Shown: piece by piece, positions 52,064 through 60,576 of the stretch | How positions within the stretch are numbered: the first letter of the stretch is position 1 | How the letters are laid out: each line of letters starts with the position of its first letter | Source: an uncultured Clostridia bacterium | GTDB lineage: Bacteria > Bacillota > Clostridia > Oscillospirales > CAG-272 | Direction: 5' to 3' | DNA: 64,000 nucleotides | Assembly (NCBI GenBank): GCA_947624995.1 | Contig: CANQMS010000008.1 | Location: 1-64,000, forward strand | The notes under the pieces: generated by a model | What the model was told of the DNA's origin: nothing | Seen by the model: only the letters and a program-made list of their open reading frames with translations | Database searches by the model: none | Translations under genes and position numbers: made by a program

Positions 52064-54337
52064 ATGTACATTGAGAAAATAACCATAAACAGCTTCGGGG
52101 CGCTCCGCGGGCGTGAGATCACGCTCGATCCGGGCATAAATATCATCGAGGGCGAAAACGAGTCCGGCAAAACGACCGTCGCCGCATTTATCGCCTTCGT
52201 GCTTTACGGGATGAAGTCCGGGCGCTCCCGCTATATCGGCTGGGGCGAGTCATCCGTTTCCGGCTCGCTCACGGTCGCGACGGGCGCCGGAAAAGTTCTG
52301 ATAGAGCGCGCCGCCGTTATCGCAGGCGCGAAGGACGCCGTCCGCGAGACTGTCCGCATGACGGACATCGAGACGGGGCTCGAGATCAACCGCGGCAAGT
52401 GCCCGGGCGAGGTGCTGTTCGGCGTCCCGGAGGACGTATTCATGAGCACCGCCTTCGTGCGCCAGTGGAGCGGCGCAAGGATAGACGGCGAAAAAATGAG
52501 CGCCGCGGCGGAAAATCTCCTTTTCTCCGCCGACGAGGCGGTAAACACCGAAAAGGCAGCCGAGAAGATAGACCTGATCCGCCGCCAGCTGCTGCACAAG
52601 AACGGCAAGGGCGGCGCAATATACGAAAAAGAACAAAAGATCGCCGCCCTCACCTCACGGCTCGAAACGGCGAAGCGCGCCTCCGGCGAGCTCATCAACG
52701 TCGAGGCGTCCGTCGCCGAGCTTACGGCGAGGCGCGAGATCGCCGTAAAGCGGCGCGAGGCGGCGAGACAGAAGTCGAAAAACTACGAAACGCTTGAAAA
52801 TCTTCGCCGATTCGACAAGCTCTCCGCCCTCAAGGACGAGGTCGCCGCGCTTTACGGCGAGAAGGATGCGCTTCTGACCGGGAACATGTCCGAGGGCGGG
52901 CAGTTCCCCACCGCAGAATACATAGCCGAGCTCCGCGCCGTTTCGGACGGGATGGCGGCGACGTCCGCCTCGATCACCTCCGTTTCAAGGCAGCTCGACA
53001 GCCTGCGCGACGAGGCGGCGGCATGTCCCGACCGCGAGCTCTACGACCGGCTCGTCGACGAAGAAGACGCCGGGGACCGTATGGTCATGAAGATCGAGAA
53101 GACCGCGTCGAAAAAGTCCGTCTGCACACTGATCTCCGTCCTCACGCTCATTTTCGCGCTCGTTTCGGCGGTGCTCGCGTTCTATCTGAAGGACAGCCAG
53201 CCGATATATATGATCGCCCTCTTCTCCGCCGCGGGCGTATTCAGCGTCGCCGCGCTGATAACGGCGGTGGTCGCGATAACGGCGTCCACAAAGCAGAGCC
53301 GCGACCTCGGTCGGTTCGGCGTCAAAAGCGTCGAGGAGCTGCGGTCGCACCTGTCCGACATAAAGGCGGAGGCAAATGAGTTCCGCCGCATCGGCGAAGA
53401 CATCGCCTCCGCGGAGGCGGAGCTCTACGTCCAGTATTCGGTCTACGACGACGAGGTTCGCGAGGCGCGCGAGCTCCTCGCGCAGCGAGGCGTCACCCCC
53501 GAGAGCGACGACACGATAAGCACCCATCTTTCCGAAACGCTCGACTCATGCGAAGCTGTATACGGCCGCGACTGCGAGATCACGGATATGATCGTTCAAA
53601 AGCGCGCCGAGATCGGCGAGCTCGAGCGCCAGCTCTCCGGCGTCAGCGAAGAAGAGGTCAGGAGAGACGCGGAATTCATCCGCGCGGACGGGAAGCAGGA
53701 GACGTCGGCGATCGACCTGCGCCGGGAGCTCGAATTTACCGAGAACAACGTGATCCGTCTGACCGAGTCGATACACGACCTCGAGATCCGCCGCGCACAG
53801 CTCGCGGCATCGTCCGAGGACCCCGCCGCGATCGCCGTCGCCGTCGACACGCTGAAAAAGGAGCTCTCGCTCGACCGCGCCCGTCTCGACGCGTGCGTGC
53901 TCGCGACAGAGGCGCTCGCCGCCGCGGGACGCGGCGTCCGCGAGAGCGTCGCGCCGAGGCTGCGCGAAACGGCGCGCACATACATGAGCCGCATATCCGG
54001 CGGCAAATATACGGAGCTCGGCGTCGACGCCGCGTTCGGTCTGTCCGTTTCCGCGGACGGCGCGTACCGCGACCTCGACTCCATGAGCGGAGGCACGGCG
54101 GACGCAGCGTATCTTTCGCTCCGTCTCTCACTCGTGCGGCTGCTGTTCCGCCGCGAGCTGCCGCCCCTCATCTTCGACGAATCCTTCTCGCAGATGGACG
54201 ACACGCGCGCGGGCGCGATGCTTTCGCTGCTGCGCGCCGAGGGCGAGCCGCAGTCATTGATACTGTCCTGCCAGAGGCGCGAATCGAAGCTCCTTTCGGA
54301 CGGCTGCCGCCGCATCACGATGCCGACCGACCGATAA
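52064..54337 (+). CDS. YhaN/SbcC-like ATPase with two membrane helices
   Basis: A 757-residue SMC/Rad50-type ATPase. The N-terminal half site has the Walker A ENESGKTTVAAF (about 35). Coiled coil covers about 180-310. Two hydrophobic helices at about 355-405 (LISVLTLIFALVSAVLAF, then LFSAAGVFSVAALITAVVAI) replace the zinc hook of SbcC. Coiled coil resumes to about 640, and the C-terminal half has signature MSGGTADAAYLSLRL (about 690) and Walker B LIFDESFSQMD (about 715). This layout matches B. subtilis YhaN. With SbcD-like YhaO it should be a membrane-linked DNA-end processing complex. Confidence 0.9.
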   Translation: MYIEKITINSFGALRGREITLDPGINIIEGENESGKTTVAAFIAFVLYGMKSGRSRYIGWGESSVSGSLTVATGAGKVLIERAAVIAGAKDAVRETVRMTDIETGLEINRGKCPGEVLFGVPEDVFMSTAFVRQWSGARIDGEKMSAAAENLLFSADEAVNTEKAAEKIDLIRRQLLHKNGKGGAIYEKEQKIAALTSRLETAKRASGELINVEASVAELTARREIAVKRREAARQKSKNYETLENLRRFDKLSALKDEVAALYGEKDALLTGNMSEGGQFPTAEYIAELRAVSDGMAATSASITSVSRQLDSLRDEAAACPDRELYDRLVDEEDAGDRMVMKIEKTASKKSVCTLISVLTLIFALVSAVLAFYLKDSQPIYMIALFSAAGVFSVAALITAVVAITASTKQSRDLGRFGVKSVEELRSHLSDIKAEANEFRRIGEDIASAEAELYVQYSVYDDEVREARELLAQRGVTPESDDTISTHLSETLDSCEAVYGRDCEITDMIVQKRAEIGELERQLSGVSEEEVRRDAEFIRADGKQETSAIDLRRELEFTENNVIRLTESIHDLEIRRAQLAASSEDPAAIAVAVDTLKKELSLDRARLDACVLATEALAAAGRGVRESVAPRLRETARTYMSRISGGKYTELGVDAAFGLSVSADGAYRDLDSMSGGTADAAYLSLRLSLVRLLFRRELPPLIFDESFSQMDDTRAGAMLSLLRAEGEPQSLILSCQRRESKLLSDGCRRITMPTDR

Positions 54338-54407
54338 AACAAGGATAAAAGCAACATAACAGACTGAATAAACGGGGATCGCGCCGAAAAAAAGAGGTGA
54401 CACGGAT

Positions 54408-56651
54408 TTGGCTGAAGAGATTTTCCGATATCTTCACAAAACGCTCAAGATGTCCGCCAAGAACGTCTTCTCGAACATCGGGCAGTACGCGTGCTTTTTC
54501 GCCGCGGTCTTCATCATAGAGGTATTCTTCGCGACGCTGACCGTCATCGCCGGCAACAACGACAACACGGAATGGGACCGCGTCCGCGACGAATACGATT
54601 ACCACGTTGTCGTCTACGGGCTCTCCGAGACGCAGATGCTCGAGGTCGAAAACGAGTGGGAAAACTATACGGGGCAGAACGACGTATACGAAAACATCCG
54701 CTCATTCCGCCACTATAACGCTTACGACCTCACCTCGACATACGACATATACGTCACCCTCAAGGGCTCGACGCGCGAGCGCGCGAACGAGTCCTTCGAC
54801 AGGTTCTACAAGCATCTGAACGAGCTCGCCTCCAAAGGCTCGCTGCACTATGAAAAAACGCCGCTTCTGAACTTTGACAGAAACCTGCTCTCAAACAGGA
54901 TCATATATATCGTCTCGATGGCGGCGCTGACGGTCCTTTCCGTATTTCTGCTCGTCATACTCTACAACATCCGAATCAACCACTACAAATTCATTTACGG
55001 CATATACATGAGCTTCGGCGCCGACTTCAAAAAGCTGTTCGAGACGGCGTTCTGGGAGCTTTTCATCGTTGCCGCGATCACATTCCTGCCGGCGGCTGGC
55101 GTCTCGGTGCTCATCTCGTGGATCGTCATACACGCCCACGGTCTTTCGTTTTCCTGCTCGCTGTGGATGCTGCTCCCGACCGCGGTCTGCGTGCTCGCGG
55201 TCCTGCTCGCATCCGTGTGGTTCCCGATGAAGATCATGGCGATAAAGCCGCCTATGTCGCTCATCGTCGCGCAGGACAACTCGAACCTCGTCTCCTCTCC
55301 GAGGCGCTCGTTCAATATATTCGGCTCAAAGTTCCCGTTCACATACGAGCTTTTCTCGACGTGGCGCTTCCGCGGCTACAATCTGCGGCTGCTCCTGTCC
55401 GCGGTGATATTTACCTCGCTTTTCATCTGCGGGCTCTATGTCGCCGAGATCGCACGCGTCACCGTCGCCGAGGAGTCGCCGCAGTACCGGATCGACCTCT
55501 CCTCCACCGGCAGGCGGTATGACGTGGATATGCGCGAGGATCTGTATAAGCTGCCGTTCGTAAAGCGCGTCACAAAATCAAACTCCGTCGACGCCGTTTA
55601 CGTCGGCGGTCATCTCCGCGTCCGCTCCGAATACGCAAAGCCGTTTTCGAATCTTGTCGTGCCGCACGATGCGGACGGCTTCCGCGTCACAAACGATGTC
55701 CAGTACAGAACGATCGACGAGGATATCATCTCGGAACTGATGAAATACAGATATGACGGCGACCTCTCCGCCCCGCTGCGGGACAGCGGCACCGTCGTCA
55801 TCTCGGACTCGATCTCGAACATCAGCCGCTTCGACTTCAAGGTCGGCGACAAAATAGAGATCGGCGTCATCGCCGAGCGGCTCGGCGCCGTCGACAACAA
55901 TCTATGGGGAAAGGCGCTTTTGCGCGACCAGCTCGAAAATTACAGGTTCGAATACCGCGAATTCACGATCGGGGCTATACTGTACGACATCCCGTCGCTG
56001 AAGATGCCGATATATTTCTCGGAGCAATCATATGAGGCGGTCACGGGCAAAGAAGTGAAGTTCGACACGCTCGAAATTTACGTCGACGGCTCGCTCGACT
56101 CGGGGGACACCGTCGGGCTCGAAGCCGTGCTGCGCAACTGGGGCATGATATACGGCGGCGTCGGCGTGAAAAACACGCACGCGCTCCACATCGCGCAAGT
56201 CAATGAGGATCGGCAGTTCGACGCGATATTTACCATAGTTGCGGCGCTGCTTTTAACGATATCGCCCATGATATGGTTCTTCTCGCAGACGCTCTATTAT
56301 CTGAAGCGCGAAAACGAATTCACGATACTGCAGTCGATGGGCGCGCTCGCGTCGGATATCCGGCGGCTGTACATTTTCGGCGGTCTCTTCATGGGGATCC
56401 TGTCCTTCGTATTCTGCATCGGGCTCGGGTATTCGATGTCGTATCTTCTCTACCTGCTCGTCAACGTCGTGATCCCGAGTTGGACGCAGAATTACGTAAG
56501 ATACGCTTTCTATATGCCGTGGTACGCGATACTGCTCGCCGTCGTGATGTCGGTCTCTTGCGGGTTCCTCTCGGCGCTTTTGCCGTACCGCAGCTTTATG
56601 AAGCGCAAGTCTCAGACGCTCTCCGTCGAATACGGAGAGGTGTCGGATTAA
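54408..56651 (+). CDS. FtsX-type ABC transporter permease
   Basis: A 747-residue membrane protein with about eight to ten predicted helices: one near the N-terminus (about 25-50), three at about 165-275, one near 330 and four at the C-terminus (about 610-740). Large extracytoplasmic regions lie between. The FtsX core is seen at VLLVILYNIRINHYKF-like (about 185) and FTILQSMGALASDIRRL (about 645). TTG start after AGAGGTG. It pairs with the ATPase gene 11 bases downstream. MacB/BceAB-like systems export or sense peptides; substrate unknown. Confidence 0.88.
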   Translation: MAEEIFRYLHKTLKMSAKNVFSNIGQYACFFAAVFIIEVFFATLTVIAGNNDNTEWDRVRDEYDYHVVVYGLSETQMLEVENEWENYTGQNDVYENIRSFRHYNAYDLTSTYDIYVTLKGSTRERANESFDRFYKHLNELASKGSLHYEKTPLLNFDRNLLSNRIIYIVSMAALTVLSVFLLVILYNIRINHYKFIYGIYMSFGADFKKLFETAFWELFIVAAITFLPAAGVSVLISWIVIHAHGLSFSCSLWMLLPTAVCVLAVLLASVWFPMKIMAIKPPMSLIVAQDNSNLVSSPRRSFNIFGSKFPFTYELFSTWRFRGYNLRLLLSAVIFTSLFICGLYVAEIARVTVAEESPQYRIDLSSTGRRYDVDMREDLYKLPFVKRVTKSNSVDAVYVGGHLRVRSEYAKPFSNLVVPHDADGFRVTNDVQYRTIDEDIISELMKYRYDGDLSAPLRDSGTVVISDSISNISRFDFKVGDKIEIGVIAERLGAVDNNLWGKALLRDQLENYRFEYREFTIGAILYDIPSLKMPIYFSEQSYEAVTGKEVKFDTLEIYVDGSLDSGDTVGLEAVLRNWGMIYGGVGVKNTHALHIAQVNEDRQFDAIFTIVAALLLTISPMIWFFSQTLYYLKRENEFTILQSMGALASDIRRLYIFGGLFMGILSFVFCIGLGYSMSYLLYLLVNVVIPSWTQNYVRYAFYMPWYAILLAVVMSVSCGFLSALLPYRSFMKRKSQTLSVEYGEVSD

Positions 56652-56662
56652 AGGAGGCAAGC

Positions 56663-57409
56663 ATGGAAAGCGATTTTAAAGACGTAAAATCAAAATATAT
56701 TTTAGAGACGGAGAGCGTCATAAAGCAGTACAAGCAGTATGACGAGACGATCACCGCCGTCAACCGCGTCGATATCAAGATCGAGGAGGGCGAGTTCGTC
56801 GCCATAATCGGCGCCTCCGGCTCGGGCAAGAGCACGTTTCTGTCCTGCTGCGCCGGGCTCGACAAGGTCGATGCCGGTCACATCTATATCCGCGGGCAGG
56901 ACATAACGAAAATGTCGCACGACGAGCTCTCGCGCTTCCGCGGCGCGAACATGGGATTTGTCTTCCAGCGCCACAACCTGATCCCGCAGTTTACAGCGCT
57001 CGAGAACATCCTGATCCCGACGCTTATGGTAAACAAAAAGGACGGTTCATACGACGAGACGCTGCGCCGCCTCGTAAAGACGCTGAAAATAGAGGACCGC
57101 CTGCATCACCTGCCGAGCGAGCTCTCGGGCGGTCAGCAGCAGCGCGTCGCGATCGCGCGCGCGCTCATCAATATGCCGCAGATACTCTTCGCCGACGAGC
57201 CGACCGGCAACCTTGACCGCGCCAACGCGGACGAGGTCCTCGACCTGCTCATCAAGACGAAGGAATCCATCGGACAGACACTCGTCATGGTGACGCACGA
57301 CATGCAGATAGCGTCCCGCGCCGACCGCATCTTCCGCATGGACAACGGCGTCCTCACACTCGACCGCGACTACCTCAACGGCAAAAGAAAGACCGTAAAC
57401 AGGTATTGA
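56663..57409 (+). CDS. MacB/LolD-type ABC transporter ATPase
   Basis: A 248-residue ATPase. Walker A GASGSGKST (about 51), Q-loop VFQRHNL (about 95), signature LSGGQQQR (about 153), Walker B ILFADEPTGNLD (about 174) and H-loop MVTHD (about 209) are all intact. An N-terminal extension of about 20 residues is unusual. AAAGGAGG upstream supports the ATG. It is a mechanotransmission-type transporter subunit with the FtsX protein. Confidence 0.94.
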   Translation: MESDFKDVKSKYILETESVIKQYKQYDETITAVNRVDIKIEEGEFVAIIGASGSGKSTFLSCCAGLDKVDAGHIYIRGQDITKMSHDELSRFRGANMGFVFQRHNLIPQFTALENILIPTLMVNKKDGSYDETLRRLVKTLKIEDRLHHLPSELSGGQQQRVAIARALINMPQILFADEPTGNLDRANADEVLDLLIKTKESIGQTLVMVTHDMQIASRADRIFRMDNGVLTLDRDYLNGKRKTVNRY

Positions 57410-57417
57410 TATTAACA

Positions 57418-57447
57418 TGCGGAAGCTTTTCGTGAAAAGCTTCCGCA
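57418..57447 (+). terminator. Palindromic terminator between convergent genes
   Basis: TGCGGAAGCTTTTC, GT, GAAAAGCTTCCGCA: a 14-bp perfect palindrome followed by CCCTCGCTGAATAAAAAGC. It is a shorter relative of the C-tailed elements. Confidence 0.7.
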
Positions 57448-57484
57448 CCCTCGCTGAATAAAAAGCTCCCGATATGAAAAGCGC

Positions 57485-57802
57485 TCACCCGTTGCGGGCG
57501 AGCGCTTCAACTATTTCGGATATGTTTTTCAGCTGACGTTCATCCAGCCGCTTAAGGTTCTCAACGAGCGACCTGAGCTCGCGCGGGTCCTCCGAGTCCG
57601 TATCGAAAAACTCGCTCGGCGATATCCCAAGGTATTCACAGATATAGAAAAACCCGGACATCGAGGGGAGCGCCTTCCCTGTTTCAATATTGTTTATATA
57701 TCCCGCGTTCTGCCCGATAGACAGACTCATGTCCCGCGCAGAAACGCCTTTTTTTATGCGCAGCTTCGAGAGCCTGACGGCAAATTCATCCTCAAACATC
57801 AT
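57485..57802 (-). CDS. XRE-family transcriptional regulator
   Basis: A 105-residue regulator. The HTH (about residues 8-62) is clear: RLSKLRIKKGVSARDMSLSIGQNAGYINNIETGKALPS, read in two parts. A C-terminal tail contains an acidic region (DSEDPRELRSL) and helix KNISEIVEAL. It lies divergent from the zinc-ribbon gene, with ATATGTGAT-type motifs in the shared region. Confidence 0.9.
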   Translation of the reverse strand: MMFEDEFAVRLSKLRIKKGVSARDMSLSIGQNAGYINNIETGKALPSMSGFFYICEYLGISPSEFFDTDSEDPRELRSLVENLKRLDERQLKNISEIVEALARNG

Positions 57803-57866
57803 ACCACCCCTTTTTTATTCTATCCCATAGCTTTGAAAAAATATATGATTATTTCCTCAATGATGC

Positions 57867-57895
57867 TTGACATATGTGATTGTATATGATATAAT
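57867..57895 (+). promoter_or_regulatory. Promoter of the zinc-ribbon membrane protein
   Basis: TTGACA, 17-base spacer, TATAAT (57890-57895). An inverted repeat CATAT-N8-ATATG-like lies in the spacer (57871-57888). Confidence 0.8.
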
Positions 57896-57944
57896 CCGTT
57901 TGATGCGTGATTATATGCAATAAAGCACAGGGAGGGAAACGGCT

Positions 57945-58625
57945 ATGTTCTGTTCAAGATGCGGGAAGGAGCTCCCGGAGGGCACGCGCTTTTGCACCGA
58001 CTGCGGCGCGCAGACCGGTGCTGCGCCGTTTTTCACCGAAAAGAAAAGACCCCGCAAGGAAACCGTGCTTAAGATAACGAGCACCGTGCTGTTGTTCTTC
58101 GGATTTCTGTATACCTTTTTCCCCGTGATCCACATCGCAGCAACAGTCTTCGGGATGTCGGTCAAGGTGAGCATGACAATGTTTCTCAGCGTGACGGGAA
58201 TATCCGGCACCAACAATGCGATCTCGCAAAATGTTGTCCTTGAGTTGACAAATGGCGCCTCCTCGGTATATTCGTCCGGAGCCCACATATTTTTCATCGT
58301 CATTTTTCTAACCGCGACCGCGCTTTCAATCATACCGCTCGTAAACGCAAATCTCAGCAGCACCGCCTTCTACATTACGGGCATCGTCGCCGAGATCCTG
58401 TATCTGATCTATTATTTTCTGTTCTCGCTGACGATGCTTTCGATAAATATATTCTCCGCATCGGACGCGATGTCCGTCGGGTTCGGACCTATGGGCTGGT
58501 TTTTCTTTACATATTCAATAGGCACGGTCGTCTTGCTTTTCGTAACGATATTCGCGCTGAAAAAGAGCGCTCGCATCCGCCTTCACGTGCCGCAGAATTT
58601 CCCGCCGCCCTTCCCCGGGCAGTAA
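57945..58625 (+). CDS. Zinc-ribbon membrane protein
   Basis: A 226-residue protein. A zinc ribbon (residues 2-24, CSRCGKE and CTDCGAQ) is followed by a charged linker and four predicted helices (about 40-65, 105-130, 140-165, 180-210). This is a common architecture of uncharacterised clostridial proteins. GGGAGGG lies upstream of the ATG. Divergent from the XRE gene, so possibly its target. Confidence 0.85.
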   Translation: MFCSRCGKELPEGTRFCTDCGAQTGAAPFFTEKKRPRKETVLKITSTVLLFFGFLYTFFPVIHIAATVFGMSVKVSMTMFLSVTGISGTNNAISQNVVLELTNGASSVYSSGAHIFFIVIFLTATALSIIPLVNANLSSTAFYITGIVAEILYLIYYFLFSLTMLSINIFSASDAMSVGFGPMGWFFFTYSIGTVVLLFVTIFALKKSARIRLHVPQNFPPPFPGQ

Positions 58626-58727
58626 AAAAGATATTAAGGGATCGGACCATGTCCGGGTCGGGGTACGGCAAACGCCCCGATATTTCCTTAATATAAAACG
58701 GAACCGACCCGCGATCCGGCTCCGCGC

Positions 58728-58759
58728 GTCAGCCTTCGGGGCACACCCCGAAGGCTGAC
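58728..58759 (+). other. Perfect 14-bp hairpin upstream of a small gene
   Basis: GTCAGCCTTCGGGG, CACA, CCCCGAAGGCTGAC. No T-run follows, so it is not an intrinsic terminator on the plus strand. A separate TCGGGG/CCCCGA pairing lies near 58657-58672. Confidence 0.6.
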
Positions 58760-58788
58760 GAAATCTTAATGCAAAGGAGTGCTGAAAA

Positions 58789-59028
58789 ATGAGTCCCGCC
58801 GAAAAAAGGATCATCGGCTGTTTTCTTCTCATAATCGGTCTGCTCGGCACGCTTATTTGTGCCGTCACGATAATCATTGATCTGCTGCCCGAATCGCTCC
58901 TCGGCGCTGCACGCTGCGATTATGCTCTTCCGCTTGTCCGCCACGAGGTCTTCATGATAGCGATCACCCACGTTTTTATCATCGCCTCCGCCGTCGGCTT
59001 CATAATCTTCGACAGCGGCAGACCATAA
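58789..59028 (+). CDS. Small two-helix membrane protein
   Basis: A 79-residue protein with two hydrophobic segments (about residues 8-32 and 52-74) separated by a loop containing CDYALPLVRHE. AAAGGAG lies 9 bases before the ATG, which supports a real gene. No family recognised. Confidence 0.68.
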   Translation: MSPAEKRIIGCFLLIIGLLGTLICAVTIIIDLLPESLLGAARCDYALPLVRHEVFMIAITHVFIIASAVGFIIFDSGRP

Positions 59029-59065
59029 CGTCACCAAAACCGCTCTTTCTCCAAGTATATTTATA

Positions 59066-59144
59066 TTGAAAAGTTTTTGAAAAGAGGGCGCGGGAGGAAA
59101 ACTTTTTTGCGCGTCTGTGACGCGCGAAAGTTCTTTCCTCCCGC
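59066..59144 (-). repeat. Palindromic intergenic element, long-centre subtype, inverted
   Basis: Arms GCGGGAGGAAAACTTTTTT and its near complement (59090-59144) enclose GCGCGTCTGTGACGCGC. The conserved tail CCCTCTTTTCAAAAACTTTT is on the minus strand at 59068-59088. It lies just beyond the enolase stop in the direction of enolase transcription. Confidence 0.72.
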
Positions 59145-59158
59145 TTTGTTTACCCCTT

Positions 59159-60436
59159 TTAATACATTTCCCGATGCAGCTCCGCCTCGATCTCGATCAG
59201 GCGGTTATATTTTGACGTGCGCTCGGCGCGGCACGGCGCGCCGGTCTTAATAAATTCGGCTCCCACGCCGACGGCGAGGTCGGCGATAAACGCGTCCTCC
59301 GTCTCGCCGGAGCGGTGCGAGACGATGACGCGGTAACCGGCGCCGCGCGCCGTCGAGATCGCCTCGAGCGTTTCGGTCACGCTGCCCGCTTGATTCGGCT
59401 TGATGAGCACCGCGTTCGCCCTTCCGTTCTCGATCCCATCCGCGATGCGCTCCCTGTTTGTGACGAAAAGGTCATCGCCGACGAGCATCAGCCGCTCGCC
59501 GAGGGACGCGGTCAAGGAAGCCCAGCCGTCGCCATCGTCCTCGCCGAGTCCGTCCTCAATGGAGATTATCGGGTACTTGCGGATGAGCCCGTTATAATAG
59601 AGGATCAGCTCCTCCGTCGTGTAGACGCCGCCGCGCTTCGGCATTTTATAAAGCCCCTCGCTCTTTTCCTCCGCCCATTCGCTCGCGGCGACGTCGAGCG
59701 CGAGCGATGTTTTGTCCCGGTGACCGGCTTTATCAACCGCGCCGACGATCAGCTCGAGCGCCTCCTCGTCCGCGTCAAGTGACGGCGCGAAACCGCCCTC
59801 GTCGCCGACGCCGGTAGAGAGCCCGCGCTCCGAAAGCTCTCCTCCGAGCGCGCCGTACACCTCGGAGCCGATCCTGACCGCCTCCGCAACGGAGGATGCC
59901 CCCGTCGGAACGAGCATGAATTCCTGTATGTCGATGTTGTTTTTCGAATGCGCGCCGCCGTTCAGAATATTCATCATCGGGCACGGCATCCTCTCGCCGG
60001 ACGCGAAAATGCCGCCTATATACGCGTAAAGCGGGATATCGTAGTGCGCCGCACACGCGCGCGTGTACGCGATGGACACCGGGAGGATCGCATTCGCGCC
60101 GAGCCTGCCCTTTGACGCGGTACCGTCGAGCTCGCAGAGCAGCGAATCTATCGCGCGCTGCCCTCTCCGCTCCGTGCCGCGCAGCGTGTCCGCTATTATA
60201 GTGTTGACGGCGCCGACAGCCTCGCGCACGCCGCGCCCGCGGTACCTGCTCTCGTCCCCGTCGCGCCGCTCGTGCGCCTCGTATTTCCCCGTCGACGCGC
60301 CGGAAGGCGCGTCTCCGCTGCCGTGCGAGCCGTCCGCCAGCGTCACGTGTACCCTCACCGTCGGCGTCCCGCGCGAGTCTATTATTTCCGTCGCCGAGAC
60401 GGACTCGATCTTCGGCAGAGTTTTAAGTTCGTTCAT
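59159..60436 (-). CDS. eno: Enolase (phosphopyruvate hydratase)
   Basis: A 425-residue glycolytic enzyme converting 2-phosphoglycerate to phosphoenolpyruvate. Metal ligands lie in ALDVAASEW (about 247), SIEDGLGED (about 292) and GDDLFVTN (about 319), with acid/base residues in GDEGGFAPS (about 210) and LIKPNQ (about 344). The common bacterial versions read KVNQIGTLTE and KTGSLSR; this protein has KPNQAGSVTE and KTGAPCRAERTSKYN, closer to archaeal-type enolases. AAGGGG is upstream of the ATG. Confidence 0.95.
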   Translation of the reverse strand: MNELKTLPKIESVSATEIIDSRGTPTVRVHVTLADGSHGSGDAPSGASTGKYEAHERRDGDESRYRGRGVREAVGAVNTIIADTLRGTERRGQRAIDSLLCELDGTASKGRLGANAILPVSIAYTRACAAHYDIPLYAYIGGIFASGERMPCPMMNILNGGAHSKNNIDIQEFMLVPTGASSVAEAVRIGSEVYGALGGELSERGLSTGVGDEGGFAPSLDADEEALELIVGAVDKAGHRDKTSLALDVAASEWAEEKSEGLYKMPKRGGVYTTEELILYYNGLIRKYPIISIEDGLGEDDGDGWASLTASLGERLMLVGDDLFVTNRERIADGIENGRANAVLIKPNQAGSVTETLEAISTARGAGYRVIVSHRSGETEDAFIADLAVGVGAEFIKTGAPCRAERTSKYNRLIEIEAELHREMY

Positions 60437-60576
60437 GTCTGTTGCCCCTTTTCCTTTTTGACCTTATTTTGCCTCCCCGGGCGCCGCGATATTCACGCGC
60501 GCCCGATTTTTGTGTCCCGCGCCGCGCGCGCGGCATAATATGAAAACAAATACGAAAAAGGCAAGGTGGCAGAATA

